From Apricaphanius iberus (Eukaryota > Chordata > Actinopteri > Cyprinodontiformes > Aphaniidae): a stretch of 64,000 bases of DNA. The stretch is taken from NCBI GenBank assembly GCA_028564705.1, contig JAPXFQ010002850.1, forward strand, positions 2,232,001 through 2,296,000. Reading direction: 5' to 3'. The position numbers and the translations under genes are program-made. This document shows, piece after piece, positions 37,224-51,340 of this stretch; within the stretch, counting starts at the first letter, position 1; every line of letters starts with the position of its first letter. A model generated the notes under the pieces. The model worked only from the letters and a program-made list of their open reading frames with translations. It was not told the DNA's origin and did no database searches.

Positions 37224-37329
37224 AGGTTAATGTTAGTAGCTATGCTGCTTTAGGCTAGGCTTTTGGAGGACATTATTAGAGTCAGTTCCTACTTTCTCTC
37301 CTACCTCTCCCCAACTGCATGATGTGCTG

Positions 37330-37778
37330 TTAGTTCAAGCGCTAACCTGTTTTCTCTTAGTCTCTTCCTACAGTAGGTGCTCCTGACCCGCCATGCTTGA
37401 CGACCCTGACTAAGATGGCATTGCAGTGACGGAAAGTTCTCCACGTCCTGCAACAAACTTCTGCATCAGTTCTGTTGCTCTTTCTGTGTCTCTGTTCTGT
37501 TTTCTCCAAACCACAGACGGTGTCGGCAGATGACCGCTTGTGCTGAGCCTGGTTCTGCCGGAGGTTTCTTCCTGTTAAAAGGGAGTTTTTCCTTTCCACG
37601 GTCGCTTCATGCTTGCTCAGTGTGAGGGATTGCTGAGAATTCACAATGCAATCTTCTGTCGTTCTCTAATTTCTACATTAAACATTGTATTGTAATAACT
37701 CTTCTTGTAAAGTGCCTTCAGATGACATCTGTTGTGAAACGGCGCTACATAAATAAACTGAATTGAATTGAATTAAAG
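37330..37778 (+). mobile_element. L2-type LINE 3' UTR and tail
   Basis: GGTTTCTTCCTGTTAAAAGG, GGAGTTTTTCCTTTCCACGG, GTGCCTTCAGATGACATCTG and CGGCGCTACATAAATAAACT, followed by GAATT repeats, are the standard fish L2 3' region. They match the 3' UTR of the 27597-28990 element in the opposite orientation. The 95-codon - strand frame is a by-product. Confidence 0.8.
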
Positions 37779-37779
37779 C

Positions 37780-40700
37780 CAGCTCTATCTGTACTTCACT
37801 GAAGATACTTTATTGTTGTTTTGGGATTGTAAGAACCACCTAAGTGATATAAGAATTGAGCCTACTATCTAAAATGTTTAAAACATGTTTTCCATCTGTA
37901 CTCATAAGTTGCTATGCTACCACACTGTGATTTGCCTCTCTTCTCAGAACAGAAAGCTCTTTATATTCACAGTTTGAGGGGAGTTACAGCATGGCTAATG
38001 GGACCTTGGATCTCTCAAGAGGTAGATGCTTTTCATGACCTGGAAACAATTATGTTCTTCCCTGTTGTACAGATTCAGAGGCTTTGATAGAAAAAAATGG
38101 TTAGCCTATTTGTAACAGAAACATTGTAAAGATCATAAGATGTAATAAGTAATAGGAGAAATAATAGTGATGTAAACTAAAGCTGTAGAATGTAAAAAAG
38201 TTTATTTAACTTAAGTTTTAAACAGTAATCCAACCATCTTAATTTACCATCTAACTCTACTTTGGTTCTAATCTTTTTCTTGGCTGTCTTCTGTTCCCTC
38301 TGAAGGTGTGCAAATTAAACCTTTATTGAAGAAGTAGAATGTTCATGTTATGAATTTTAAAGGCTTGTGTATATACAGTAAATATATTTTCTTAAAACCT
38401 TTCTAGCTTTTGGAACATATATGCCGGGGTAATATACAATGAATATGTTCATCTAAGTCTTACTATGAAATTTTCAGTAATTTTGAACAATGATCTTTCT
38501 TTTTTGACACAAAATGTGGAAATTTCTTAAGCTGCTTCAATAACCATGTCTCTATAGGTGGCGATGTCGTAGAAACATTATACATAGGAAATGTCAACTC
38601 GTGTTTTTTGTTTTCTTCATCTATTGGATACTAAGGTCCTGAAATATAAACAATGCAGTAATTTTGTAAAACCAGTCATCTAGAATCCAGAATTGGCATT
38701 AAAAGCACACACGTATGAAGCTGTTTTTTATGTTTGCAGGTTACTTGCAGTAACTAAATTGTAAAGTTTGATCATTTTTATCACACCAGTCGGAGGAAGG
38801 TTTGTTCTGGGAAAACTAGGTTAACCACCTTAAAACTATTTCCATAATTACCATACAAATATTATTTGTTTATACAATATGAGAAAATTATTACACAAGG
38901 CTAAAACTCAAGACAAAAACCACATTTTCTCTGTCCTTCTCAAACTGATTTGTGAATAAAATGAGCTCACCATTTGTTAATGCAGCTCATGAATGCAGTC
39001 AAGGGCAAAAGAGAAGAACAGTGTGGCTCCATCACTCTCTGTCTTTACTTGAACCTTGGGCAGATGGGATCTTCTTGTGTGCTGACATTCATCTCATAAA
39101 CACTGTTCATGATCAGGGATAAAGAGGTTCAGAGATCCTTCTCATTAGGGAACATTTATCCATGTATTCTTAACCTTTTATATTACATTTCTAATTCACA
39201 TTATAATTACGTTTCTGACCTTTTTTTATCCCGAGAAATGTCTTTAATCTTGACTTTGTGATATACCATTTGTGAGCTGAGGTGCTATTAAAATATTAAT
39301 TATGGTATTTATTTTTCTCAGTGATGCGTAAATAAAAGTGAAATTATGTGTAGTTCGTTGCATGACTGCCAAAAATAACATTTGATTTTTAAACCCTTAA
39401 ATATGAATCTTAACAGCGGCCTCAGTTATTTAATGACATTTCAGAGGTATCCCATACAAAATGTGTCTCAGTCTTTAAACTGTGCTGATAAATAGGTACT
39501 GATGCATATCAGAGCAAAAGTCAGTGCTTTTCTTAAAGAAATCTCATCTGATTCACATCCAGCTGCAGTCAATGTGTCAAGTTTTAACAGTCTCTAATTA
39601 TTGCGACAGTGTTTAAATACTGTCTAATGTATCTTAATGTTTTTATGATTAAAAGCCCTTTATAGCTCTGCGACCAAGCCAAGCAAAGAAAACGTAACAA
39701 TACACAGAAAATTCATTTCAGCATATACTGTATTGTGTTTGTCCCCCATTGGTTTCCCCAGCAAGTCAAAGCCAGTTTTATGTTTGCTCTTGTGCGGTCC
39801 TTGATTTATACAGTTTCTTGTTTTTCTTCTCTTTTTCTAACATGATGGTCATGGGCTTCTTCATTTTATCTGCCAATGTGTTTCTCCATGATAGCCAACA
39901 TGTTTTCAAATTTCTTTGGTGCTCCAATCACCAGGGAAGGTTTGGCAAAGGACATTTGCATAATGGATCTCAATGTTCCATTAGAAATTAGTCAAAAGCA
40001 CAAGGTTTTAGAATTAAATCATTCTGAACCGGATATTTGTACAGCAAAAGAGAAAAAGAGAATGTTAGCGTTTGACCTGTCAGCCATTGACTCCGTCACA
40101 ATTTCAGCGTAAAAATGTTAAAGTGTACTAATGTTATTGATTACTTCAATTGTTTTTTGACAGCTGATTAAGCATTTAAGTTTATATGTCAATGTTTAAC
40201 GGGACCACAGGCAACCTTATGAAACGTATACATGTGGCAAAATGGTGGAGCAGTACGTCTGATTTCATGCCTCCTACTCGCTTGTTTGCTCTGAATTGAA
40301 AACAACATTTACAAGCAAACACATTTACAGAAAATAATTCCCATACAGGTTCAAATATTAAGAGATGCTCAAAATTCATTCAAATATCTTTAATTTTTAA
40401 AACAATTGAATTATATTCGAATAACAACGTTCTGAGTCAAAGCCCTACTGTTCTCGAAGTTTAGTTGGGGTCTTGGCTGGAGTTTTTCTGCTGCTAAAAG
40501 CTGCTCTCTGCTCGACTGAAGCCATTGTTCAGTTACCTCTTCCTCAGCTGTTGTTTATAATGGAAATGGCGCATGCTAGACCTGAGTGTAAACACACATG
40601 ATTCCATCAGGCTATCTTGGAAAGCAGTCGGGAAAAATGCTTTTTCAACCCGAACACTCGCTATTTAACTGAATTTACAAGCATATAGAGGCAACAGCGG

Positions 40701-40905
40701 TGAAAAGGAAAGAGCTCATTCTACTGACCAGGGCATTGCTGGAGCATGTAACAGAAAGACATTTTAACCCATAAGGACCCACAGTGACACTGGTGTCTCG
40801 TGCCCTAATAACGTTCTGGATGGTTCCATGTTAACCTAGATTCTTGATTTTCTCTCATGAAGTCCCAGAATAACACCTATAGCACATTTATAATATGTTA
40901 TGTGA
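37780..40905. other. Anonymous intergenic sequence
   Basis: No supportable gene. The frames at 39749-40112 (78-80 codons) were examined: no homolog comes to mind, and there is no splice or promoter context. Confidence 0.5.
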
Positions 40906-40910
40906 CCACT

Positions 40911-41196
40911 AGGGTGTTCATGTGTTTCGATACAACCAACCGAACTTGACCGAAAGTTGCAAGTGGAAAAACCCGCTAGCCACCGGTCCGCTTGCCATTC
41001 ACATTTGATATTGAACCGCACAGCAGAGTTTGTTTCAATCGAAGCGAGACACCATTTTTAGGTGGACTAGAGTTTGTTTGTTTGGTCCGAATCAGAGTTC
41101 GATTGCCCATTTACACCCAAATGAACTGGACTTTCTGGTAAAATGATCTACAGTTTGATTCAGTTGGACTAAACAGAGCTGGTGTGAATGCACCCT
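40911..41196. mobile_element. Small MITE with AGGGTG ends
   Basis: The left tip AGGGTGTTCATGTG and the right tip GGTGTGAATGCACCCT form imperfect inverted ends. The interior has CCGAACTTGACCGAAAGTT, TTTGGTCCGAATCAGAGTTC and AACTGGACTTTCTGG, words typical of fish MITEs ending GTGTGAATGCACCCT. No clean target duplication was found. Confidence 0.55.
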
Positions 41197-41199
41197 AAA

Positions 41200-42800
41200 T
41201 GACCAACAGAAAAATTTCCTTGAGACCAAAGTAGAGATGAAGAGGCGATATGCCCAGTGCCATGGTGAAAATTAGGCAGAGCAAATCTGCAAAAAATCAC
41301 TTACATACTGTCAGGGATGGTTGTCTTGCAAATTAAACAGTTATAATCATTTTATGTCAAATTATACTAAATTGGTGCTCAGGTGCTAAATATGACCTGG
41401 GACTGGAATTAGCCAGTTGTGGTAAAACTGTTTTCATTTCATTTTTAGAAACAACTTTTGATTGATAATGAAAGTTGTCAAAATCGTTAGGTTGTGGCTC
41501 TTCCAGATTTGCATGTCTACAGTTTTTTGCCCATGCATTTTACCTGTATGCAGTCATGTTGGATGGAAAGCATCCATTAACAGGGTTTTTCAGGCTTTGG
41601 AGTGATTCTCAACTGGACTTAGGTCTAGACTTTGGTCCTGATATTGCAACACATAAACTTGCTTTGATTTTATTTAAAGAAAAATTGTGTAAAAATTATT
41701 TTTATTTTATTCCCACATAAAAAATCTAAATAAAATATATTGATGCTAGTGTTTATAACATGACAAAAGGAGAAAAGCTTTGAGGCTCAACATTTTTCTT
41801 TACTGGGAGGTTCATGGAAGCAAAAGTGTCAGAGGAAATCAGGAGAGATGATCAACACCAACACATCAGTGAACATTTTTGACACATTTTCATTACACTC
41901 GGGGGGATGACTTTGACCTTCTACCTTCTTTGTTCTAGTGCTCTCACAGTGTGCTGAAAATGTTATGGTAAGCTCTAAAGCTGGTTAGTTTTAACAAGTA
42001 ACCAATATGTTTATTTATTTAGCATTATGTCAATAAAAATTCTATAGGAGACTGATCAGATGTTTGTTTGTCACAGTTCACATGAAGACATGTAATCATC
42101 ATGCAGAAAGAACTCAGGCATGAATTAAACCAGAACCTTCTTGCAGTAGTGGCCGTCATTGTGGGTTGAAAGATACAGTTTCTATGATCCATTGCTCCAG
42201 AACCATATTGTGAGGGGGGGCATTTGATAGGGGAGGTATGATTGGACTTTCCCACAGATCTGCACACATGTGACACATTCAAAGGCCAAGACATTATCTT
42301 AAAATATTTCTTTTGTATTTTAAATTTTATTTTATTTCAGTTAGCTAAGTATGAATTAATACAATTGCCCCCTTGACACCAGGGCTGACAATTCCACTAT
42401 ATGGTCAGCACAGCTCGGCAGAGTCAGCAGGTTAAGCAGCTGCTTCAGAGCCCTGGAGATATTGTTATCCGCCTAAGGAGAGGAGAGACTATAGAAGAGT
42501 AGAAACTAGAGTAAATTTAGGTAAAGCCTACACCAGATAGACCCACATAACACATTTCAAAATCAACTCCTCTAAGCTACATTCCTCACTGGATACGGTT
42601 CAGGTTGGTCACTGGGTGTATCTGCAGTGAACCTGGCAACCCAAAAGCTAGAATGTTTTTGTTGTTGTTGTAACTACAACTTGAGAAACTAGATGTCACT
42701 ATTGTATTCATGTTCTATATCCAACCTTTAATGTGTCATAGTTCGAAAGTTTACAATCAACCCCAGTGTGTACTGTTACCTCGTATACACAGTCACTGAT
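41200..42800. other. Anonymous intergenic sequence
   Basis: No gene or element with ends. Frames of 81-89 codons carry no family signature. Confidence 0.5.
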
Positions 42801-42804
42801 TCTT

Positions 42805-43206
42805 AACCCCCTAAGCCTGCTAGTCCCCATTTTTGGACGCACACCTCCTAGAGTAACATTTAAGTTTCAACTATTTGTTATTACAGACACCAACAGTTGA
42901 TCTAAAGTTAATAAGAGTGAGTAGTTACTATTGATGATGTTTATTTTCTTTTTTACAATGAAAACATATGCTAATGCATATTTTTTTCAGGTTGAATTCA
43001 TATTTATATTTCATGTTTTCTGTCTTTCACCCTCAGTTACTCATGCCCACTATGATTTTCTTTAGAATTTTCCCATTCACGGTATCCCTATAGACCTTCC
43101 TATTATATGAGTTTGAACATTTTAGACCTTTTACAAGCTGTAAAAAGCCTTCCAGAGTGTAGGTATGCCAAATTTGGAAAAAGAGCCTAGGGCTTAAAAG
43201 GTTCAA
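42805..43206. mobile_element. Possible piggyBac/Kolobok-like MITE
   Basis: The left end TTAACCCCCTAAGCCTG and the right end CCTAGGGCTTAAAAGGTTCAA are imperfect inverted copies (TTAACCCTTTAAGCCC-like). The outer TTAA on the left is decayed to TCAA on the right. The interior is non-coding. Confidence 0.4.
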
Positions 43207-43209
43207 CTC

Positions 43210-46200
43210 TACATTTTGAAAAAAAACATATTACCATAAATATATTGACTAATATTTTTTTTCACATAAAGAATTATTGTGCTTGAGGGGTCTGATTAAT
43301 GAAAATGTATCAGAAGGTTTGTAGCATAAAATGTGAGCATGATTTGTTTTGTTGTGTCACCACTCAGTGTTTTTAAAGAACTGTAGAACCTGCATTAATC
43401 TTTTAGCTTTTTAATGCACAGGTGCTGTTATTGTGTTTAAAGAACTTTGAACGTTACTCTACCATATATATTTTATACTTGCCTGATTTGTATGGCTGTT
43501 AATCTGGCCCATGTCAACACATTTTTAAAAAAGCATAATCATTTTCTCAGATTTTGTTATAAAGTTTTTCTCAGAGATGTAGAAGGTCCAGGATGGGCTC
43601 CAGCCCTCCAGGAGTGAGGTCAGCCCAAATGGGGAATGCTGGCGTCATCCATAATAAGGACCCTTTTATATTTTCATATATTCATGGATCAGACCCAACA
43701 CATAAATCTCTAGATTCATTTTTAATGTTTGATAAAAAACACCTAAAGGATTTACCTTTCTTCTAAATAGATTTTTGAGTTATTATGGGAGTTGTTGATT
43801 TACAGATATTATTTTAATCTAATTTGGGTTCATATAATCACAGAATGTGTTACTTGTCTCTCATTTTGAGGTTTTCATGCTGTGACGATGCTGCCAGGAG
43901 AACATAGTTACTATACTTCACAGAAAGCTCTTCCTCCACCAGAATGGTGTACCAGAGGAATAAAAGTAAGGAAGCATCTTAATTAACAAGTCGAGTTAAA
44001 TGTTCTCTTGAACTGTAGAAGGAATAATCTCATCTTTATGTAAGATATATTTTCCATAATACATGTTGTGTATTTTTCATGTAGTATTATCTCCAGCAAA
44101 ATAACTGGAAATAATTTCATCACTGTTTCCTGCATGCTCACATTTTAGTCTCAGCAGCACGCAACCCTGCGTTCCCTCTGTGCTGTCGTGAAGAGAATTG
44201 TGCTTCAACCTTGAACTACCTGGGAATCCTCCCCACTGTGCCTCATCTGTTGTCTCTCTCAGTACAAACAATCATTTCAGCTCGAGCGGCACACTGAGCG
44301 CTGTCCTTATATCCAAACACTCCTCTGAGACATTAACCACGGTCGCCTGCTGCTCACTCAATCTGGTTGATGCAGAGAGTTTTAAGAGAAACTCCGGTGC
44401 TTGCGTGTGAACTCCATCTATTGGCGCCACCCTCCCTATTTTCTCTGTCATTCACCAGTGCTGCCTCCTACTGCTTCACATCTTACAGATGCCTTTCAAA
44501 CACCATCCTTTCAGGAGAAACGGTCTGCTTTTACTTTGTTTTGCTGTGACATTTTTTTCTGAGTCTCAAACTTTCAAGGGACTAGCAGCTTCAGCTCATT
44601 GTGTTGTCTTACACTTTTTAATAAAGGCTGTTTTTCCCACATGTAAAATTTCCTGTCTTTCTATATAAACCCCCTTTTTCACTCTCAGTTCATCTCCATT
44701 ACAAATCATTCGTCTTTATTTTGTTGCATAGCACTACATGTCTTAAAAATATACATAAACAAGGCTGATTTATGGGAGCTTTGCCTTTACCAACTTGTAC
44801 CTCTATTTCTGACAAAACATTGCCATTTTGTTACTTCTTTTATTTCATACCTGCAGTAACTGCAAGTTTCTCATTTTAATTGCAGTTTTGAAGAACCACT
44901 CATCATAAAAAAATGCTTAACTCTCACTCATCATTTTATTTTGTATTTTCTAAAAACTTTGTATTGCTCCATAATTCCAAATAGGTTGGTTAGGGTTTGA
45001 GTTTGAGAAAACTGACTCCTATTAAATAAAACTAACTCTAAGCAATGTGATGCTGGGAGATATTATTTATTGGAGTCATGAAACCATATTTTCTTACAGA
45101 TGACCTAAGTGGAATGTAGAAAATTCTTTTTAAACATCGGCTGTCAAAGCTGGTACAAAATATCCCCCTGGGATGTACAAAGTGATGCATTATTAATGCA
45201 AAACATCAGCAAGCAGGAAACTCACTTTCTCACCCTGCTGTTGCCGTGTTGGAAACGGAGCAAAACTACTGAGGTACCAAACATGGAGGGCAGGAAATGA
45301 CATTTCAAGAAGACAAAACAGGTCTTTCAAAAACAAAACAAACAATAAATAAACAGAATTAAAAAGATTTATTTGATGAACATCTCTGATGTGAAGAGAA
45401 AGTTTCTCCACCTCTAAACGACATACAGATAAGGGTGAGTCATCAAATGGCTTTATTTCATTTGTTGTTAGAAACAATCTAAAGGACAGAGACTTTTGTC
45501 TCTAAGTGTAAAAAGAAAGTACAAACTAAATACACCCTTGCTGTTTGTACAGGGTTTCAGAGGCAATGTAACACTTAGTGGATGCCAATCAAATGCACTT
45601 GACTAATAAAAAGGAGTTTGCTCTTTTGGAGGCAACTGTCTGGACTCGTTTGTAAAAACAATGAGAGGACTACAAGAGAACAGGAATGACATTGGACAAG
45701 CATCTGTTGTTGCTCATCAAATTAGGAAAATTCCAAAAGTCTATACTGAGAAACAATTTTCTCACAAGTGGATATACATTGAAATCTCAAATTAACTTTA
45801 ACTTTTTCGTTCCCATTGGTGGATTTCCCCAGTAGTCATGACCCACCCATCCTTACATACACACCATAGAGAAAAAATAAGTAGTATATTTCCAGAGCAA
45901 AAGTAGGGGATTATAGTTTGAGCAGGACAAAAGCTACAGTTTGTTCTTTTTAGTAATAGCTGCTGAAGTGAAACTGTTAGACCCAAAGCCTTTTTCCAGA
46001 TCAAAGAAACTGAAATATTCTATATAAGGGCTTTAGAGAAACTGAACGAGTTATACCAGTATCTGCTGTAACTGTTTTTCTGCACAGGGACACTGGATTC
46101 CCCACTGGCTCGCCAATATGTCTGCTAAAACATTTAAACACTTAATTAAGTGAGTTTTTACATTTAAAAAAAAATCCTCATGCTTTTAATATTATGGAAG

Positions 46201-46590
46201 GGAGGAGCTTTCTCAAGCAGGAGAGACACAAGACCCTTTTTTACACAAGGCAAAACTGAACACATTCCACCAACTGATCCTTAATGGATATGGCCTGGTT
46301 TGTGTGACTATTTTTCTTTTTCTTTTTTGTCTTTATATGTTGTACATTTCAGTAAAGATGGGATTACTCATTCCATTTAACAAGTTATAAAGAACTGGGC
46401 TGTGTCACTTGTCCTTGAGATAAGAGTGGAATACACTTAGGAAATTGCATAAAAAAAGAGTTTAGTCTGCAAGCCTTAGTATGTTAAATGCTAAGGTTCA
46501 TATAAGGACAATTAATAAAAGACGCAACAAGCATGGTTGATTTGGGAGAGGCTTCAGCCTTTTCTCTTTAAAGTGAACATGGCAGCATGG
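43210..46590. other. Anonymous intergenic sequence
   Basis: No supportable gene. Frames of 60-94 codons at 44077-45477 were checked and show no domain, no conserved splice context and no similarity I recognise. Confidence 0.5.
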
Positions 46591-46599
46591 TGTGAGTTT

Positions 46600-46760
46600 C
46601 CAAAGTTACATCTGAATTAATTATAAGGCTTCTGGAACAATGTCCTTTGGACAAATGAGACTAAAATAGTGATGTTTGGTCAGAATGCACAGTACCATGT
46701 TTGGAAAAACCAAACCACTCAAGCATGGAGGTGGTGATTTAGTCTTTTAGTTGGATGGCT
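46600..46760 (+). mobile_element. Tc1-like transposase fragment
   Basis: GGCTTCTGGAACAATGTCCT, TTTGGACAAATGAGACTAAA and TGTTTGGTCAGAATGCACAG encode the block WTNETKIVMFGQNAQYHVW, the first catalytic Asp region (D/NETK) of fish Tc1 transposases. AAGCATGGAGGTGGTGAT would be the KHGGG-VM motif in a shifted frame. The catalytic Asp is Asn here and the frame breaks, so it is dead. Confidence 0.65.
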
Positions 46761-46769
46761 TGCAGTATT

Positions 46770-49700
46770 TGTGCCGACAGTGGACTTGTCTGTATGACAA
46801 AGTATTGTGACCTCAAATGGGAGACAATCGTGGGAACGTTCTTGAGTTCTCATGTGGCCCATTTTGCTTGGATTCATGTACCGTTCACGAAAACATTTCA
46901 TTTTACGGTCTAGTAAATACATTTGCAGCTTCGAATGTGTGGATATTGCCCCATTCGTGTGCTTCGCATGCTAGACCTCTTTAAAACAAAAGAAAACTTT
47001 TAAAGAGCACAGATTTTCAACATTGACTAAATTTTTCTGGTCTGAGTGGACACCGTCATCTATTGGAAACCCTGTTAGGAAACAGATGGTGTGATTTAAT
47101 TAGTTTTATAATATCAATCAGGGTGATAAGCAACAAGAAACTTCTTGTCTACTTTTGTTAACAAAGTGATTTGATTCAACTTTACTTTGTAGAATCAGTT
47201 CAAAGCAATGAATACAATGAAACAAAAATTGAAAAAAATTATTGGACATCTAAAGCGATGTTTTCTCATCATAGTCTAGTGAACAATATTGTGATCTTTT
47301 GCTCATAGAAGCACAGATGCGCTGCTTGTTCTTGTGAGGATAATATTGAGCTTATTCTAGCACAAAGAGTTGTATTCCTCAGAAGCATGCTAATTGGTTC
47401 ATTTTCATAAATCAAAATAAAACATTTTAGTGAGAGAAGATATTGTGGAATTAAACGTATGATTTTGTGAAATGTTTCTTTTAATCAGTCTTTAAATGCA
47501 AGCTTGGTTCAAGCGTATCATTTAAGAGTTTCACGGTTCAATCTAGTGGTAATAAAAGAACAAATTGAATTCAGGATCATGTAGTTTTGATCCAAATTGA
47601 CAAAAAAGTAGATGGTTAAAGTAAATGTTGTTCCTAGCAAATGTTTCTCCTGAAATCACAACTTTTAACATTTATTAGATGAGACAAACTTGACGGGAGA
47701 TCAAAATTATTGCTTTTTTGTTTTTCGTTTGTCTGTTGTAAAAAGCAGGAAAAAAGTGTTTGTATGACTTTAAAGGGAATTTTACAGATTATGTAAAATG
47801 TGTATGATGATGTTTGGGGTGAGTAGTTGTTTGGGCAGACAAAATGTAGTCAAAAAGCCTTTTTAAGGGTGTCTTGTCCTCAACCAATCTGACTGATCAG
47901 CACCCTTTTATTAAGTTTGTGGAAACTTGTTATTGTGCTGTTGGTGTCACAAAACTGCATCAAGGGCACATAAACTTGTTTTATTTAAAATTTCCAGGTT
48001 CAGAACGAAGGAGGGGTATTTTTACTGACACTGCCCTTGTTGGACTTTATGATGACCACATTCAGCCCACATTGCTTTAATACTGAACAGCTCTGTTTTT
48101 GCATTATGCTGCTAACAGACAGACAAACAACAAATGCTGGCAAAAACAGAACCTTGTTAACAGAGATAATTATATGCTTTCATACCATACAAGAAGAATA
48201 CTCAAGAAATAATTTCAAATTCAGAATTTTTTTAGATTTGTGTGACATTAACATGACTGAATTACACGAATGAAAGCATCTGGAAAAATACAGGAAATAA
48301 GGAAAAATAAGTTGGGTTTATGGGTCTAAACTAATGTTAAAAGAAATCTGAAAATGCCTCTATAAGAATACATATAATAACACCAAGGAATGTTGAATTG
48401 TATGCTAGTAACGTTAGAATTATTTTCAATATATTCTATTTTTTAAAGCTCAAAGACATTATATTAGATTCTCTGGCTTTCATGCAAAGCAACAGTTGTT
48501 AACGTCAACATTTCTTATTCTTCATAATTACAAATATGTGTGCCAATTTTATTGTTTTTTTATTTTACTTGTTTATTTTAAATATAAATATGTATTTGAT
48601 TTATTTTCTCTTTTTCTGAATATTTCTGCCCCTTTTAAATAAACTTCTCTTCCTCACTATGTTTCTTCTGTTGTGAAATGGCACCTCCTGGAGGTTTAGG
48701 CAGGTATTGCTCCACCTGGGTTCGTCTGGCTCTGCAGCGCACCAGTCTCCAGACCACAATCCTCTTTGCACTAAATCTTTCTCCGAAGGGATTTACTTAA
48801 AAGATAAGATCTGGTGCCTTCTGACTTCATTAAAACTTGTTAAGTAGGATAGTAGTTGTCAAACAAAAAGGCATTTCAAGGTGCCACTACCTCTGCAACA
48901 TATTTACAGGAAATACTCTTCTTCCCACATTTGGTTCGACATCAGACATAAACAGAGACTGTTATCAGACATTAAACTACAATATTTTGGAGATAAAAGC
49001 GGTTTCTCAAATTCCAAGAACTCAACAATCCTCACTGTGCCAAGGACACTTGCCTACATGCAGAAAAGCATGTCTGCTATATTTTATCGTTCCATTACAT
49101 GTCAGCAATCTGCATCTGGTTGCGTTTTTTGGTGTAATTTTATTTATTTATTTGTCAGCAGGAAAAAAAAATGTGAAAATATTCATGACGTTGTAAAACT
49201 AACTTCAAACAAATTTTATGAAATTGTAGTGATTAGCTCCAATCTTTTTGTTCAGATCAAGTAGAGGAAGATAATATGGAATTATTCAGGTTTCAGGTTT
49301 ATTCAGGGTTTTTTTGTCTTTCGAAATGTATACAGTTTGTGAATACTTAAAAAATGAGTAGGCTAAAGCAATTAGCAAATAAATGCCTACCCCAGCATTT
49401 AATTAAATATACATTTACACAGCAAAGTCCTTCCTGGGCTAAACAAATACATTTTTTTAAAGATGCAATCATCAGTTTAGACTTTAAACTTAGGAGGAGC
49501 GCTGAAATACAACAGCTTTTACATTTGTTACAGATGTTTGTTAAAGAAACTAGAAAAACAACAAAAAATACAATTCCATCAAATTCTTCTCTATATAAGA
49601 ATTAATTATTTTATCTTTAAGCTTTCTTTTAAACAGAAAATAATGATTTTAGCTCATCCACTAAACAGTTCCACACAGTTTTGGGGAAATTAATACAATA

Positions 49701-50020
49701 TTACCTGCTCAATTTCCATTTATTTATTTTTCCTTAATTTCCAAAAAGAAGTGCCTCTACAAATCAAATTGTGCAACAATGTTGCTAGTAATATGTTTGC
49801 AATTCTGAATATTCTAAGAAAATAGCAAAAATGACTGTACCAATCAATGGAAACACTTATTTGACAAAGTAAATCAACATTAGGTTTGAGAAGATATATT
49901 GGATGTTTCCATTCATTTTGTTCAGTTTCATGGAAAAGTAAAAGATTTTCTGAAGAAGGTAGAGTGGGGAAAGCCATGTTAACCTATCTCACATATTTTG
50001 CCTCATCATTGAAGGAGCGG
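46770..50020. other. Anonymous intergenic sequence
   Basis: No gene that I can support. The frames at 47874-48273, 48837-49264 and 49354-49605 are AT-rich translations without domains. Confidence 0.5.
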
Positions 50021-50024
50021 GTGT

Positions 50025-50214
50025 TATTAGCGGTTATCACTCCCATTAAATCTCGTCAGACTGTGCCCTCCAGTTACAATATTCTACTCTGACAAAGTAT
50101 TTTTGACACGTGCAGACAGTTGGCTGTTATCAGTGATAACAATCGTAGATAACCTACTAGTAGGTAGAGGGGGCACAGTCTGACGACATTTAATGGAAGT
50201 AATAACCGCTAATA
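50025..50214. repeat. 190-bp palindromic unit
   Basis: The left arm from TATTAGCGGTTATCACTCCC to CGTCAGACTGTGCCCTC (50025-50070) is the inverse of 50167-50214 with about four mismatches. Within the spacer are two perfect small palindromes: TGTTATCA-G-TGATAACA (50125-50141) and CCTACTAGTAGG (50153-50164). From 50185, ATTTAATGG-containing units of about 44 bp repeat downstream to about 50295. It may be a MITE; no target duplication was found. Confidence 0.8.
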
Positions 50215-50299
50215 GCGGCCATTTAATGGATTGATAACATCAGAATCGGCTGCTAATAAAGGTCATTTAATGGGCTGATCACATCCGAATGGGTGCAAG

Positions 50300-51340
50300 A
50301 GATAATGTCATGCTGGAACGGAATCATGACTACTACTCCTAAGTCCTGTACAGCTTCTGTTATGGAATTTTCCAAGAGATGTTAAATAACATCATGCGAG
50401 TTGGACTTGTTTCATCTCGCACAACAGGCTCAGTCAGATATAGACTCAAGGTATAATTACAAGAGTGAGCAAATAATCGCTTTAACATAGCTCTAATTAT
50501 TCAAAGTCACATTTGCTTTTCCAGTGTGTGCCAGTCTGAAATGTAAGAGTTTGCAAAAAGTTCATATGCAGGTGTTAAAACAGAGACAGCTATTGCACTG
50601 ACAGCTTGCTTTTCTGTACATTCTAACTTTTTCAACCTTGCCTTGATACAAGCTGAATTTTTCCTTCTATATGACAGAAACAAGTTATAGGTTTTTAGTC
50701 AAATAATAGGTCATTAGAGTTAAATTTCTATTACACTTCACATTGTAGAGGCAGAGTACTGTGACATTGTTGTGAGGAACTGCAATGACATTTTTGTTGA
50801 AAGAATTTTGCCTGATGTTGTTCACCAGTAAAAGAAGAAACAGTTCAGCAGACTTTAACATAGTTTATTAGTAACTACAGCGCCAGGGAGCTGAGCAGTT
50901 GAGCATAGAAAACATGAACTGCCTCACATACTGAGCATGTGTATCGGCACAAACCCCAAAGTAGAGTGTCTACTTTAGGACAATGAGGACCAAATTAAGC
51001 AGTAAGTTATCTACAACGTGAGTCATAAAGTTTTGTGTTAATTAGAAATGCTACACTTCCAGAAATACTGGGACAGCAAGTTACAAACCTACAGATGAAA
51101 TGTGACTATTGAAATTAACTTAATTCCAGGCACTCTTAAGAGTGGGCTGTGTGATATATAGCTGTTATATCAACATTTTTGCATGAGACATGACATTTTG
51201 AATATTTTTATGGCTTCTGAGTGTGGTCTTTGTGATTTAGTGTTTTACAATTTGTCTCGGCATAATTTTCATTTAAGTTCAAATTATTTATGTAAGATCA
51301 GATCTTGTCAGAGAGTAAAAGGGACACCTCCGGTCAAAAT
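50300..51340. other. Anonymous intergenic sequence
   Basis: No gene and no repeat boundary seen. Confidence 0.5.

Noticed and set aside
39749..40112. Two overlapping 78-80-codon frames
   Set aside because: No family recognised, no promoter or splice context, no repeat evidence either.
48837..49264. Frames of 119 and 127 codons
   Set aside because: Two overlapping frames of AT-rich composition with no domain; likely chance.
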